DNA of 64,000 nucleotides from Acinetobacter sp. SAAs474 (GCF_032823475.1 NZ_CP127915.1:1674001-1738000); one strand, 5' to 3'. Shown: positions 29,058 through 38,609, numbered from the stretch's first letter. Translations and numbers: made by a program. The notes: generated by a model not told the origin, from the sequence alone.

Positions 29058-29255
29058 ATGAATAAAGTGATAATTGTTCTTGCAAGTATGCTGTTGTTGC
29101 AGGGGTGTATTACCAAGCTTGTTACAGTTCCTGTGGGCCTTGCTTATGATGTGACCAAAGGCGCAGTAAAAGGGACTGTTGCTGTAGTCGATGCCGTAAT
29201 ACCTGATGGTGATGATGATGAAGATGATCAAAAACATAAAAAAAATAATGATTAA
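29058..29255 (+). CDS. Small acidic lipoprotein, 65 aa
   Basis: MNKVIIVLASMLLLQGCITKLV has a lipobox (LLQGC, Cys at about residue 17). The short mature part is VTVPVGLAYDVTKGAVKGTVAVVDAVIPD followed by an Asp/Glu/Lys-rich tail (DGDDDEDDQKHKK). This matches the small NF038104-type lipoprotein seen between era and recO in Acinetobacter. Its role is unknown; the charged tail might bind cations or other envelope parts. ATG 29058 is preceded by GGAGC. Confidence 0.8.
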   Translation: MNKVIIVLASMLLLQGCITKLVTVPVGLAYDVTKGAVKGTVAVVDAVIPDGDDDEDDQKHKKNND

Positions 29256-29266
29256 TTTGATTGAAT

Positions 29267-29971
29267 ATGCGTAATCAAATCCTGCAAGGTTATTTGATTC
29301 ATCACCGAAAATATCGAGAACGTAGCCATATTGTGCATTTATTTACCCAAGAATATGGTCGTATTGACGGGATATTAAGACAGACGCCACCTCCGCAATA
29401 CCAGTTGATTCGTGTGCAGGTGACGGGAAAATCAGAACTTAAAAATTTTAGTCATTTAGAAATGCTTCAGCAGCCAGTATTCTTTTTTGGCAATGCTTTT
29501 TTTTCGGGATTTTATTTAAATGAGCTTTTATTGCGCTTATGCCCACTTGAAGTCGAAATGCCTGCGACCTTTCAGCAATATATGCAAACCATTCAGCAAT
29601 TGAGTCAATTGCAGTTATCCGCATCGCACTTACGACAAATTTTGCGACAATTTGAATATGAATTATTGGCGGAATTGGGTTATGCCTTGGACTTTTCATG
29701 TGATTCAAATCAACAGCCGATTGCTGTAGATCAATCTTATGTATTTCAATTAAATGATGGTTTTATACTGACCAGTGCACCTACGCAAGCGAGCTTACAG
29801 GGTTGTCAAATTTTACAGATGAATGATTATGAAAAAGGTAGGGAATTTAGCCTAGAACAGTTACAATTACTATCTAAGCTATACCGACAAATGATTACAG
29901 CACTTTTAGGTGATCGTCCTTTAAAAAGTCGTCAATTGTGGATTCAGAATACTCAAATTCAACCTGATTAG
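29267..29971 (+). CDS. recO: DNA repair protein RecO
   Basis: The product begins MRNQILQGYLIHHRKYRERSHIVHLFTQEYGRIDGIL, the OB-fold of RecO. A helical C-terminal domain follows; the zinc-binding Cys of some RecO proteins are not evident. It loads RecA onto SSB-coated DNA with RecR. I use ATG 29267; the frame opens at TTG 29261. The gene follows the small lipoprotein gene closely and precedes pdxJ by nine bases. Confidence 0.9.
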   Translation: MRNQILQGYLIHHRKYRERSHIVHLFTQEYGRIDGILRQTPPPQYQLIRVQVTGKSELKNFSHLEMLQQPVFFFGNAFFSGFYLNELLLRLCPLEVEMPATFQQYMQTIQQLSQLQLSASHLRQILRQFEYELLAELGYALDFSCDSNQQPIAVDQSYVFQLNDGFILTSAPTQASLQGCQILQMNDYEKGREFSLEQLQLLSKLYRQMITALLGDRPLKSRQLWIQNTQIQPD

Positions 29972-29980
29972 GAAATTATT

Positions 29981-30706
29981 ATGGCTGCTTTACTCGGTGT
30001 GAATATTGACCATGTCGCAACATTAAGACAAGCACGCGGTACAACATATCCAGATCCTGTCAAGGCTGCATTAATATGTGAACAAGCCGGGGCAGAAGGA
30101 ATCACGCTACATTTACGTGAGGATCGTCGTCATATTCAAGATGACGATGTGCGTCGTATGCGTCCATTATTAACCACACATATGAATTTGGAATTAGCGG
30201 TTACTCCAGAAATGATCAAATTTGCTCAGGAAATCAAACCTCAGCATGTGTGTTTTGTTCCTGAGAAACGTCAAGAAGTGACAACAGAAGGTGGTTTGGA
30301 TGTAGTTGGTCATTTTGAAGATGTTAAAAATGCGACTCAAATATTGACGGCAATTGGCTGTGATGTATCTTTGTTTATTGATGCTGATTGTGCACAAATA
30401 GATGCAGCGGTTGCCTGTGGTGCACCAACGATTGAATTACATACTGGTGCTTATGCAGATGCTCATACAGCAGAACAACAACAATATGAGCTTGAACGTA
30501 TCATACATGGTGCTGAATATGCAGCATCAAAAGGTTTGGTCGTCAATGCGGGTCATGGTTTAAATCTAGATAATATTCAGCCGATTGCAGCGATTCCACA
30601 AATCCATGAATTGAATATTGGGCACTCGATTATTGCCGATGCAGTGGTGGTTGGTCTAGCGCAAGCAGTTCAACAAATGAAAGCAGCAATTCAGGCTGCA
30701 CGTTAA
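29981..30706 (+). CDS. pdxJ: Pyridoxine 5'-phosphate synthase
   Basis: TIM-barrel enzyme starting [21 protein letters not shown], with [26 protein letters not shown] and [16 protein letters not shown], all conserved PdxJ motifs. It condenses 1-deoxyxylulose 5-phosphate with 3-amino-2-oxopropyl phosphate to form vitamin B6. 241 residues is standard. recO-pdxJ adjacency is common in gammaproteobacteria. It is followed by miaE by 21 bases. Confidence 0.97.
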   Translation: MAALLGVNIDHVATLRQARGTTYPDPVKAALICEQAGAEGITLHLREDRRHIQDDDVRRMRPLLTTHMNLELAVTPEMIKFAQEIKPQHVCFVPEKRQEVTTEGGLDVVGHFEDVKNATQILTAIGCDVSLFIDADCAQIDAAVACGAPTIELHTGAYADAHTAEQQQYELERIIHGAEYAASKGLVVNAGHGLNLDNIQPIAAIPQIHELNIGHSIIADAVVVGLAQAVQQMKAAIQAAR

Positions 30707-30727
30707 TTTTTAAATTTGTAATGTATT

Positions 30728-31381
30728 ATGTCTACAATAAATTATGATCACCTTATGCAACCAGTCATTGGTTTTTTAGGGTGTAGAACACCAGATGCAT
30801 GGTTAGATGAAGCTGTGCATCAGCTTGATATTCTGATGCAAGATCATGCCAATTGTGAGAAAAAAGCAGCCAGTACCGCGATGAACTTAATGTTCAGATA
30901 TAGTTTTTTCTCAGATCTTCAAGTGAAATTGGCACAATTGGTTCGTGAGGAAATGTTGCATTATGAACAAGTACTGGAATTAATGGCAAAGCGAGGCCAA
31001 GCATGGCAAGGTTTAAGTGCGGGACGTTATGCTGGAGAATTACGTAAAGAAATCCGAACGTATGAACCAGAAGCATTGATTGATGTTTTGGTCATTGGTG
31101 CTTTTGTGGAAGCTCGTTCCTGTGAGCGATTTTATGCACTTGCACCACGAGTTGATGATGAGCTAGGGCGTTATTATCGTTATCTATTAAAATCTGAATC
31201 TCGGCATTATGAGGACTATCTGGCTTTGGCTTTGGACGTTGCAACGACGGCAAAACTCAAGGATCCACAAGAAGATATTCAAGGTCGTATTGCACATATT
31301 CGTCAAGTCGAAAAAACTTTAATCGAAACACCTGATGCGTTATTCCGTTTTCATAGTGGTGTACCGATAAAGAGCAATTAA
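30728..31381 (+). CDS. miaE: tRNA 2-methylthio-N6-isopentenyladenosine-37 hydroxylase
   Basis: A ferritin-like di-iron helical protein. EEMLHYEQVLELM and ESRHYEDYLALA carry two ExxH motifs, and ARSCERFYAL another Glu. It hydroxylates ms2i6A37 in tRNA with O2. The 217-residue length fits the MiaE family. It is the last gene of the lepA to miaE run and is followed by a terminator. Confidence 0.88.
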   Translation: MSTINYDHLMQPVIGFLGCRTPDAWLDEAVHQLDILMQDHANCEKKAASTAMNLMFRYSFFSDLQVKLAQLVREEMLHYEQVLELMAKRGQAWQGLSAGRYAGELRKEIRTYEPEALIDVLVIGAFVEARSCERFYALAPRVDDELGRYYRYLLKSESRHYEDYLALALDVATTAKLKDPQEDIQGRIAHIRQVEKTLIETPDALFRFHSGVPIKSN

Positions 31382-31402
31382 GTAAAACATCAACAATACA
31401 TA

Positions 31403-31437
31403 GCGCAAGATGTTGTCATATTTCTTGCGCGTGTTTT
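31403..31437 (+). terminator. Terminator after miaE
   Basis: GCGCAAGA (31403-31410) pairs with TCTTGCGC (31423-31430) around a 12-base loop and is followed by GTGTTTT. It lies 22 bases past the miaE stop. Confidence 0.65.
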
Positions 31438-31509
31438 GGTATGGATGTATTAGGGAAATTCAATTTAGATGTGGTGATGACCAGCATTTACTGTTTATTT
31501 TACTAATAA

Positions 31510-31539
31510 AAAAACCTACTTCATCATGAGTAGGTTTTT
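31510..31539 (-). terminator. Terminator of tRNA-Asn
   Basis: AAAAACCTACT (31510-31520) and AGTAGGTTTTT (31529-31539) form a perfect 11-base stem with an 8-base loop, six bases after the mature 3' end of the tRNA on the minus strand. The T run is on the correct strand. Confidence 0.88.
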
Positions 31540-31545
31540 AAAATT

Positions 31546-31621
31546 TGGCTCTCCCACCTGGGCTCGAACCAGGGACCTGCGGATTAACAGTCCGTCGCTC
31601 TACCGACTGAGCTATGGGAGA
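31546..31621 (-). tRNA. tRNA-Asn (anticodon GTT)
   Basis: 76 bases read on the minus strand. The acceptor stem TCTCCCA pairs with TGGGAGA, and the discriminator G and encoded CCA follow. The D-loop AGTCGGTAGA, the anticodon loop ACTGTTAATC with GTT, and the T-arm GGTTCGAGCC are all intact. It is flanked by its own promoter and terminator, so it is a single-gene unit. Confidence 0.97.
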
Positions 31622-31632
31622 ATCTGAACACG

Positions 31633-31660
31633 ATTATAAGCGGATTTATCTTTGGGTCAA
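31633..31660 (-). promoter_or_regulatory. Sigma-70 promoter of tRNA-Asn
   Basis: On the minus strand TTGACC (31660-31655) and TATAAT (31638-31633) are separated by 16 bases. Transcription would begin about 5 bases before the mature tRNA 5' end at 31621, leaving a very short leader. Confidence 0.85.
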
Positions 31661-31794
31661 TAGCTGAGGGGGATTTATCTGTGTTTTTAATATCAGATGT
31701 TGGTTATTTATACGAAAATTCTAATGGATAAAAAATCTGTAAATACCTTGCAATCAATTGATGTAATTGCTAGTCTAAATTGAGTATTAAATGT

Positions 31795-31811
31795 TTAAGT
31801 GATTCACTTAA
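31795..31811. repeat. 17-base palindrome, candidate operator
   Basis: TTAAGTGA-T-TCACTTAA is a perfect 8+1+8 dyad, 58 bases ahead of the hypothetical gene at 31869. It has the size and symmetry of a dimeric repressor site. No regulator gene is adjacent; function is inference. Confidence 0.45.
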
Positions 31812-31868
31812 GCCGTGTGGATTTAACCAACTTGCCAGCACTAAAAATGGCTAAATCGGAGAAATAAA

Positions 31869-32288
31869 ATGCTGAAAATCGCCACCGTTTTAAAAAATTT
31901 AAGTCTTTATCAGGTGCAATATCTCGATATTTTACAAGATTCAAAATTATATTTTAGTCAAGTTGAAGGTGCCTATCTTCATATTTGGCCTTTTCAGCCT
32001 ATTCCATTATATCTTGGGGATTTATTACAATTATGGTTGAGTGATAAATGGATTGAGCATTTGGGACATAAACCATTAATTAATACCATTTTGAGATCGC
32101 ACACTCAGATTGACTCAAGTCAGGATCATTATGTCTATGCAATTGAGGCAAATCTGTTGACTGGAAAGAATCATGTGGTCAGTTGGTCCAAGTTACTTGG
32201 GCAAAATCAATATTTAGATTTGACCAATGCCTTGCAATATTATTGTGTGTTTAAAGCTTTAAAGCGACCTAAACTCAAAACATCATAA
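31869..32288 (+). CDS. Hypothetical protein, 139 aa
   Basis: ATG 31869 follows a usable ribosome binding site (CGGAGAAATAAA). The protein has no signal peptide or membrane segment. It is Leu-, Tyr- and Gln-rich, with aromatic clusters such as YLHIWPFQPIPLYLGDLLQLWL, and ends in a basic tail (KALKRPKLKTS). I do not recognise a family. It looks like a soluble globular protein of mixed alpha/beta type. It stands alone, preceded by the palindrome at 31795 and followed by a strong terminator shared with the convergent DUF1269 gene. Confidence 0.65.
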   Translation: MLKIATVLKNLSLYQVQYLDILQDSKLYFSQVEGAYLHIWPFQPIPLYLGDLLQLWLSDKWIEHLGHKPLINTILRSHTQIDSSQDHYVYAIEANLLTGKNHVVSWSKLLGQNQYLDLTNALQYYCVFKALKRPKLKTS

Positions 32289-32358
32289 TTCAACCATTGT
32301 TATTTTTAAAGCTCATCATAGTCGTCTTACTATAAGATGTTATCGCACACGATACTCT

Positions 32359-32391
32359 GCTTCAAATCCTGTTATAAACAGGATTTGAAGC
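32359..32391. terminator. Bidirectional 15-bp terminator
   Basis: GCTTCAAATCCTGTT (32359-32373) and AACAGGATTTGAAGC (32377-32391) are perfect complements around ATA, between convergent stops at 32288 and 32411. The plus strand continues TATTTATTT. Confidence 0.82.
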
Positions 32392-32410
32392 TATTTATTT
32401 AACTTAATAT

Positions 32411-33016
32411 TTATGATTTGGTTGGGTGAAAGTGTGCTTTAAACTCTTCCCATTTTTGTTTGCGTTTTTCTTTATGCTCAGCTTTCTTTTGTTCTTTTAG
32501 AGCAAGATTGGCAAGACGACTGGTTTCTTCCCAAGTTTCAACAGAGGCCTCAATTTCTGCTTCAACCTCATCAAAATCCCAGCGATATAGTGTTGCCTCA
32601 TGCTTTTTAAAAAACTCATCGGCAATTTGCTCTGATTCTTCAAAAATATCGACAATAACACCTGTAGCACCAATCGGTAATGCTTTACTAATTTGTCCTA
32701 AGACGGCTAAATCTGTTTTTTCATGGTCAATATCATGACTTGAGCCAATGAGTGCACCTGCCGTTAGGCCAAGTACCATACCTAAAGGGCCACCTAAAAT
32801 TCCAATTAAAAAGCCCACAAGACTACCACTCCAGATACCATTGTCTTGATCGGGGTTATCTTGATTAACAATTTTAAAGCTGCCATCTTGTTGGCGAGTG
32901 ACAATCGTAATTTCGTGGATATTTTGAATATATTTTGCTTTTAATTGTGTAAAACTATCCAATGCTTTGGCTTTAGATAATTCATCCCAAGTTGCGAGTA
33001 AAATGTGGTGAGCCAT
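32411..33016 (-). CDS. DUF1269 family protein with glycine-rich membrane hairpin
   Basis: MAHHILLATWDELSKAKALDSF is the start of a DUF1269 protein, with the central SGSLVGFLIGILGGPLGMVLGLTAGALIG glycine-rich hydrophobic segment. Long acidic then basic helices follow, ending in EHKEKRKQKWEEFKAHFHPTKS. It probably associates with the inner membrane. The molecular function of the family is not established. It appears to be monocistronic. Confidence 0.82.
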   Translation of the reverse strand: MAHHILLATWDELSKAKALDSFTQLKAKYIQNIHEITIVTRQQDGSFKIVNQDNPDQDNGIWSGSLVGFLIGILGGPLGMVLGLTAGALIGSSHDIDHEKTDLAVLGQISKALPIGATGVIVDIFEESEQIADEFFKKHEATLYRWDFDEVEAEIEASVETWEETSRLANLALKEQKKAEHKEKRKQKWEEFKAHFHPTKS

Positions 33017-33264
33017 GAGTATTTTCCTTATTGTTTGATGTTAATTTTGAGTTATAAACCAAAATAAATATTCAAATCATCTATGAATCGATGAATTAAA
33101 AATTTTAGTCTATTGGATTGTTTAAATGGGTATAGTGTCTATTGGTTAATATTTTAAATTAAATCTTAAAATGCGCTAAGCGATCCTGATCAGTAAAAAT
33201 GTGTATGAGCGGATGCTCATCTGATTGTTTGATCATTCGCTCGTGTGATGATATGGGGGTGATG

Positions 33265-33510
33265 TTAACTCTGTGACATATAGGTTTTGTCATAACTATC
33301 AAATCCATTGAGTACCTTTAGTGCGATTTCTTCGCCTGTGGCCCATGTTGCATTGGATAACTGGTGGTCGACATCAATGATATCTAAGTTTAAACATAGG
33401 GTATGAGTACTTTCAATAATAATAAATTGAGGAGAGTGTTGTTTTAAGCATTTCGCAATATATGAATTAATTTCTGTGCTTTTATAAACATCAATAATTT
33501 TGTAGCGCAT
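33265..33510 (-). CDS. Small hypothetical protein, 81 aa
   Basis: A frame from ATG 33510 (MRYKIIDVYKSTEINSYIAK) with an AGAGA/AGG-like sequence just upstream. It is cytoplasmic by composition, with a short hydrophobic strand QFIIIES and an ALKVLNGF helix. I see no named domain. It resembles the type of small stand-alone protein common in Acinetobacter genomes, but coding is supported only by frame, start site and composition. A small ATGAGC/GCTCAT stem lies beyond the stop at 33205-33220. Confidence 0.5.
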   Translation of the reverse strand: MRYKIIDVYKSTEINSYIAKCLKQHSPQFIIIESTHTLCLNLDIIDVDHQLSNATWATGEEIALKVLNGFDSYDKTYMSQS

Positions 33511-33763
33511 AACCTATTCTCTTAATTTAAAAATAGTTTTAATATTTTATGAATATATACCGTGATATTACATGATTTTTATATATAAAAAGGTATTGGA
33601 ATGGTAATTTTTTTATGATTTATTTCGCTATAGACATCATTATTCTTTAGTTATTAGCTATCAGATACATCGATGGATATTTAGATCTGCTGTACAGCTG
33701 GTATGAGGATGATCTGTGATGATGAGATCTTATGGATATTGCTATTCTCGCATAGATAAAATG

Positions 33764-33797
33764 AAAGGACTGAATCGGTTAAACGATTCAGTCCTTT
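33764..33797 (-). terminator. Terminator of aspC
   Basis: AAAGGACTGAATCG (33764-33777) pairs perfectly with CGATTCAGTCCTTT (33784-33797). Read on the minus strand it is followed by a T-rich run. It is the second hairpin after the aspC stop. Confidence 0.88.
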
Positions 33798-33811
33798 AAG
33801 AAGTGTATTGA

Positions 33812-33836
33812 TGTTCTCATGCATAGCATGAGAACA
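33812..33836 (-). terminator. First hairpin after aspC
   Basis: TGTTCTCATGC (33812-33822) and GCATGAGAACA (33826-33836) form a perfect 11-base stem around ATA, six bases after the aspC stop. It lacks a T run, so together with 33764-33797 it forms a tandem structure at the 3' end. Confidence 0.6.
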
Positions 33837-33842
33837 ATTCAA

Positions 33843-35069
33843 TTATTTTTCAGCAGCGATCGATGCAATAGCAGCATCTACACCTTCAATAGAATCAGCC
33901 GCTTTTTTAATACGTGCCAATGCATCTACCAGAACTTCATCAGCAGTTGCATAAGAAATACGCATATAGCCACCTAATCCAAAGGCATCACCAGGAACGA
34001 CTGCAACACCTGTTTCTTCTAATAGCCAAGCTGCAAATTCTGTGCAAGATTTTAAACCTTTAGCACGAATAAGTGGGCGGATGTTGGCATAAGCATAGAA
34101 TGCACCATCAGCAGGTAAGCAGGTAATACCATTGATATCATTTAAACCGCTTACCACTAAGTCATGGCGACGTTTAAATGCTTCAATCATAGGTTGAAGT
34201 ACATCTTGAGGGCCATTTAATGCAGCTTCAGCAGCAACTTGAGAAATTGAAGTTGGGTTTGAAGTAGATTGCGACTGGATTTTTTTCATTGCACCAATCA
34301 ATTTTGCAGGGCCTGCTGCATAGCCAATACGCCAGCCTGTCATTGCATAAGCTTTAGAAACACCATTGAGTACAATCACGCGATCATAAAGATCTGGTGC
34401 AACGGTTGCAATATTATAGAATTCATCGTCCCAACGAATAGGTTCATACATATCATCAGATGCCACCATGACTTCTGGATATTTGCGTAGCACTTCAGCT
34501 AAAGCTTCTAATTCTGCTTTGGTATAAATCATGCCTGTTGGGTTAGATGGGCTGTTTAACACCACTAAACGAGTTTTATCAGTGATTGCAGCTTCTAATT
34601 GCGCTGGAGTAATTTTAAAACGTTGCTCTTCACCACATTTTACAATGACAGGTGTACCTTCAGCGATAATGACCATATCTGGATAACTTACCCAATACGG
34701 TGCAGGAATAATCACTTCATCACCTTTATTTAACAGAGCAAGTGCCAAGTTAAAGAAAGATTGTTTGCCGCCACATGAAACCAAAATTTGGTTTGCTGCG
34801 TAATCAAGATTGTTATCGCGTTTTAATTTAGCAATAATTGCTTTTTTAAGACCCGGTGTGCCGTCAACAGCGGTATATTTTGTGAATCCGTTATTAATCG
34901 CTGCAATTGCTGCATCTTTGATGTGTTGCGGAGTGTCGAAATCAGGTTCGCCAGCGCCTAAGCCAATGACATTTTTACCAGCAGCTTTTAATTCTGCTGC
35001 TTTATTTGTCACAGCAAGAGTTGGGGACGGTTTGATGGCATTTACACGATCAGAGAGACGTACGTCCAC
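33843..35069 (-). CDS. aspC: Pyridoxal-phosphate aspartate aminotransferase
   Basis: Fold type I aminotransferase. The PLP lysine is K239 in LNGVSKAYAMTGWRIGY; NSPSNPTG (about 172-179) and SDDMYEP are PLP-contact motifs, and GLGGYMRISYA carries the carboxylate-binding Arg. The sequence belongs to the bacterial subgroup like that of Thermus or Bacillus rather than E. coli AspC. It moves amino groups between aspartate and 2-oxoglutarate. 408 residues is normal. No partner gene is adjacent. Confidence 0.88.
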   Translation of the reverse strand: MDVRLSDRVNAIKPSPTLAVTNKAAELKAAGKNVIGLGAGEPDFDTPQHIKDAAIAAINNGFTKYTAVDGTPGLKKAIIAKLKRDNNLDYAANQILVSCGGKQSFFNLALALLNKGDEVIIPAPYWVSYPDMVIIAEGTPVIVKCGEEQRFKITPAQLEAAITDKTRLVVLNSPSNPTGMIYTKAELEALAEVLRKYPEVMVASDDMYEPIRWDDEFYNIATVAPDLYDRVIVLNGVSKAYAMTGWRIGYAAGPAKLIGAMKKIQSQSTSNPTSISQVAAEAALNGPQDVLQPMIEAFKRRHDLVVSGLNDINGITCLPADGAFYAYANIRPLIRAKGLKSCTEFAAWLLEETGVAVVPGDAFGLGGYMRISYATADEVLVDALARIKKAADSIEGVDAAIASIAAEK

Positions 35070-35285
35070 GGCAATATTCCTTCTTACTAGGGATTAAAAA
35101 TAAAAATCACATCATCTTATCCTAAAATGGCGTAATTAGTCGCCAAAAAAATGCATTAAATCGTAAAAAAAATAAAAAAACATATTGAGTGCGCTAAAAA
35201 AAATCAATTTGTAATTTACTCAGCAAGGGTCGCCTCGCATTTAAAAATTACGTACAATAGCGTCAGTTATCATTGAGTGAATCTA

Positions 35286-35462
35286 ATGAGCACCCAAAAT
35301 ACGCGTCAAAAAAAGCCATTGGTGAATTTACCTTTTCCAATATCGTCATCTGAACAGCAGAGTGATGCCGTTCATAATCAACTTCGTCCTAAACCAGAGC
35401 AGTATGCGGATAAAACCTGGCCACCACCACGTGGTACACGTCGTTCATTTGGTAAACGTTAA
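35286..35462 (+). CDS. Small basic hypothetical protein, 58 aa
   Basis: From ATG 35286 (MSTQNTRQKKPLVNLPFPISS) with GAGTGA upstream; a GTG at 35277 would add three residues. The protein is polar, proline-rich, and ends PPPRGTRRSFGKR. No signal peptide, membrane segment or known domain. It is probably disordered. Similar short basic proteins occur in this genus; function unknown. The gene is divergent from aspC. Confidence 0.65.
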   Translation: MSTQNTRQKKPLVNLPFPISSSEQQSDAVHNQLRPKPEQYADKTWPPPRGTRRSFGKR

Positions 35463-35538
35463 TATTGAATGGTATTGCTTTGATTAATCCATAGGGCAAT
35501 CTCGATGTGTAGGATGAATGCTTACAGATCGAGATCAC

Positions 35539-36345
35539 CTATTTATGTTGGCTGTGTGGCATAGGATGAGGTGGTGAAATCTGTTTTATTCCTTGCCAAG
35601 CATCTATAAAATCTTGTTCGTTGATGTTATATAATTCTAATAACGCTAAAACCATCCCGCCAAAATTGAGTGCTTCTGCACCAGAATGCTGCTGTGTTGC
35701 TGTGCTATCCCCCTGTAGTGAAATATGTTTACGATGAAGTTGATATAAAATATCTTCAATTTCAAAAACTCGATCGCGGCCATTACTATCTGTTGGATAC
35801 ATTTCAGTTTGATTTAGAATTTTCGCGAGATTTTTTTCACTGTCTGTTAATGCTAAATGATCAATTAGGCGATAACTATCTTGTGCCAAGAGTATATCCT
35901 GAGCAAAAAAAGTATGTAAAAAATGTTGAGTCAGTTTAGGCAGTGCCTTTTCGACAAATGGGCGAAACGATACTGGTAAAATGACATTATGACTAATCCC
36001 CTTAAACATGGGGGCAATTTCTTCTACTTTATAGCCTGCTGTACCACAGCCAATCGCAGTAATAAAGTATTGCTTGTCAGGATGATTTTGGGTGTAAATT
36101 TTAAAGTCATCAATATAGTGTTGAATTTGTGATAATGGCATTTGCTGTAAATGTTCATTCATGGTCGGAATTGCAAACGATTGTCCTGCCCAACCACGAC
36201 CAACATGATCGACAGCACCAAAATAGCGTTGAGCAATTTTTGCAGCCCCTTCATTGTGTTGACCAGCTAAATTACTACCAAAGACAAAAATCGTATCTTC
36301 AGCAAGTGTTTTGATAATGCTTTCATTGTGATAGTGATAAGTCAT
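35539..36345 (-). CDS. A1S_2505-type phage non-structural protein, macro-like
   Basis: The N-terminal half has IFVFGSNLAGQHNEGAAK, then a hydrophobic/glycine core GRGWAGQSFAIPTMNEH and ITAIGCGTAGYKVEEIAPMF. This FGSNLxGxHxxGAA pattern is shared by a family common in phages (called A1S_2505 family in Acinetobacter). Its glycine-rich loops recall ADP-ribose-binding macro domains, but that link is inference. The C-terminal part (about residues 150-268) is an extra helical region without a name. Here it is a chromosomal gene between a small basic gene and uvrB with no phage genes around. Confidence 0.7.
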   Translation of the reverse strand: MTYHYHNESIIKTLAEDTIFVFGSNLAGQHNEGAAKIAQRYFGAVDHVGRGWAGQSFAIPTMNEHLQQMPLSQIQHYIDDFKIYTQNHPDKQYFITAIGCGTAGYKVEEIAPMFKGISHNVILPVSFRPFVEKALPKLTQHFLHTFFAQDILLAQDSYRLIDHLALTDSEKNLAKILNQTEMYPTDSNGRDRVFEIEDILYQLHRKHISLQGDSTATQQHSGAEALNFGGMVLALLELYNINEQDFIDAWQGIKQISPPHPMPHSQHK

Positions 36346-36476
36346 AAGTCGTCTGATCAGTGAGCCATGATGAATGACATGTTGCCGTTGAATGAAATCA
36401 GGGTCAAGTTAAAAATCTGATTATGATAAAGCATGAATCTGTTAAACTGATACGTTAAATGGCGATTGAAGAGAGT

Positions 36477-38504
36477 ATGGGCGTGAGTGAAAATCAACCT
36501 TTTGAACTGGTCACACAATATCAACCTGCTGGAGATCAACCACAGGCAATTGCGAAATTAGTTGATGGGTTTAATCAAGGCTACCACGATCAACTTTTAC
36601 TGGGTGTAACCGGTTCAGGTAAAACCTACACCATGGCAAATGTTATTGCACAATTGCAACGACCTACCATTATTATGGCGCATAATAAAACCTTGGCTGC
36701 ACAGTTATATGGCGAATTTAAATCTTTCTTTCCACATAATGCTGTTGAATATTTTGTAAGTTATTACGATTATTATCAGCCAGAAGCTTATGTGCCATCT
36801 TCAGATACATTTATCGAAAAAGATGCATCAATTAATGATCATATTGATCAGATGCGTTTGTCTGCAACCCGCGCATTATTAGAACGACGAGATGCCATTA
36901 TTGTTGCCTCCGTTTCAGCGATTTATGGTTTAGGTGATCCTAATGCCTATATGAGTATGTTATTACATGTTGTTGAAGGTGATCGGATCAATCGCAATGA
37001 CATTATTCGTCGTTTAGTTGAAATGCAATATAGTCGTAATGAATTAGAATTTTTGCGTGCAACGTATCGTATTCGTGGCGAAATTATTGATATTTTTCCT
37101 GCCGAATCTGATCAGCATGCCATCCGTATTGAACTTTTTGATGATGAAGTGGATTCGATTCGCTGGTTTGACCCACTAACAGGTAAAATGCTGCGCAAAG
37201 TACCACGTGTGACGATTTATCCAAAAAGTCATTATGTAACACCAAAAGATCATTTGCAGCGCGCGATTGGGACGATTGCAGAAGAACTTAAGGAACGTTT
37301 AGCATTTTTCCGTGAACATGATAAATTGCTGGAAGCACAGCGTATTGAACAGCGTACACGTTATGATCTTGAAATGATGCAACAACTGGGCTATACCAAT
37401 GGCATTGAAAATTATTCACGACATTTATCTGGCCGTCTAGCCGGTGAAGCACCGCCAACTTTATTTGATTATATCCCAGATGATGCATTGTTAATTATTG
37501 ATGAATCACATGTGACGGTTCCTCAAATTGGTGCGATGTATAAAGGGGATCGTTCACGTAAAGAAAATCTGGTTAATTATGGCTTTCGCTTACCGAGTGC
37601 ATTAGATAATAGGCCAATGAAATTTGAAGAGTGGCAGCGTATTGTTCCTGCGACTTTATATGTCAGTGCAACGCCTGCAAATTATGAATTAGATAAAGCA
37701 CAGCAAGTGGTTGAACAGGTCGTTCGTCCAACGGGTCTGATTGATCCTGAAATTGAAATTCGTCCTGTACTGACACAGGTTGATGATGTGTTGTCTGAAA
37801 TCAATCAGCGTAAAGAATGCGATGAACGTGTCTTGATTACCACATTGACTAAACGTATGGCTGAAGATTTAACCTCTTATTTAAAAGAATACGGTATCAA
37901 AGTGGCTTATTTACATTCAGATATTGATACGGTTGAACGAACCAAGATTATTCACGAATTGCGTACTGGAATTTATGATGCCTTGGTCGGGATTAATCTA
38001 TTACGTGAAGGTTTAGATATGCCTGAGGTATCTCTGGTGGCTATTTTAGATGCAGATAAAGAAGGATTTTTACGATCAGAGCGTTCCTTGATCCAAACAA
38101 TTGGCCGAGCTGCACGTCATTTACATGGTAAGGCAATTCTTTATGCAGATCGTATTACGGATTCAATGCAAAAAGCGATGGATGAAACAGAACGTCGTCG
38201 TCATAAGCAAATTGAGTTTAATTTACAACATAATATTACGCCACGCAGTACAGTTAGACAGAATCATCAGGATCTCAATACGGGTGAGGTATTAGATGAT
38301 CAGCAAATTGAATCCAATGCGATGACTCAAAATCAAAGTCTGACCGCAGATCAACAGCATTTATTGGCTGATCCAAAATTATTGGCTAAACATTTGGCCA
38401 AGTTGGAAAAGCAAATGTTAAAAGCATCAAAAGAATTACAATTTGAGCAGGCAGCACGTTTGCGTGACGAGATTTTAGCGCTTAAAGAAAAAATGTTGTA
38501 TTAG
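36477..38504 (+). CDS. uvrB: Excinuclease ABC subunit B
   Basis: Walker [13 protein letters not shown], the beta-hairpin [14 protein letters not shown]-x-H box IIDESHVT, helicase motif QTIGRAARH, and a C-terminal UVR domain (about residues 635-670) are all present. It loads damaged DNA for UvrC. I use ATG 36477 ([12 protein letters not shown]) because GAAGAGAG sits six bases upstream; an ATG at 36459 would add six residues. 675 residues matches E. coli (673). Confidence 0.96.
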   Translation: MGVSENQPFELVTQYQPAGDQPQAIAKLVDGFNQGYHDQLLLGVTGSGKTYTMANVIAQLQRPTIIMAHNKTLAAQLYGEFKSFFPHNAVEYFVSYYDYYQPEAYVPSSDTFIEKDASINDHIDQMRLSATRALLERRDAIIVASVSAIYGLGDPNAYMSMLLHVVEGDRINRNDIIRRLVEMQYSRNELEFLRATYRIRGEIIDIFPAESDQHAIRIELFDDEVDSIRWFDPLTGKMLRKVPRVTIYPKSHYVTPKDHLQRAIGTIAEELKERLAFFREHDKLLEAQRIEQRTRYDLEMMQQLGYTNGIENYSRHLSGRLAGEAPPTLFDYIPDDALLIIDESHVTVPQIGAMYKGDRSRKENLVNYGFRLPSALDNRPMKFEEWQRIVPATLYVSATPANYELDKAQQVVEQVVRPTGLIDPEIEIRPVLTQVDDVLSEINQRKECDERVLITTLTKRMAEDLTSYLKEYGIKVAYLHSDIDTVERTKIIHELRTGIYDALVGINLLREGLDMPEVSLVAILDADKEGFLRSERSLIQTIGRAARHLHGKAILYADRITDSMQKAMDETERRRHKQIEFNLQHNITPRSTVRQNHQDLNTGEVLDDQQIESNAMTQNQSLTADQQHLLADPKLLAKHLAKLEKQMLKASKELQFEQAARLRDEILALKEKMLY

Positions 38505-38609
38505 AACGTAATATTTGATTTTACATTACATAATCCAGACGTTTTTATGTAAAAAAATCATGATTGTTATGACTATAATTGAATCAAATTTGATATTGAG
38601 GATAGTTTT

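Noticed and set aside
35132..35152. TGGCG/CGCCA stem ahead of aspC as a possible attenuator
   Set aside because: Only five pairs with an 8-base loop and no leader peptide; too weak to support.
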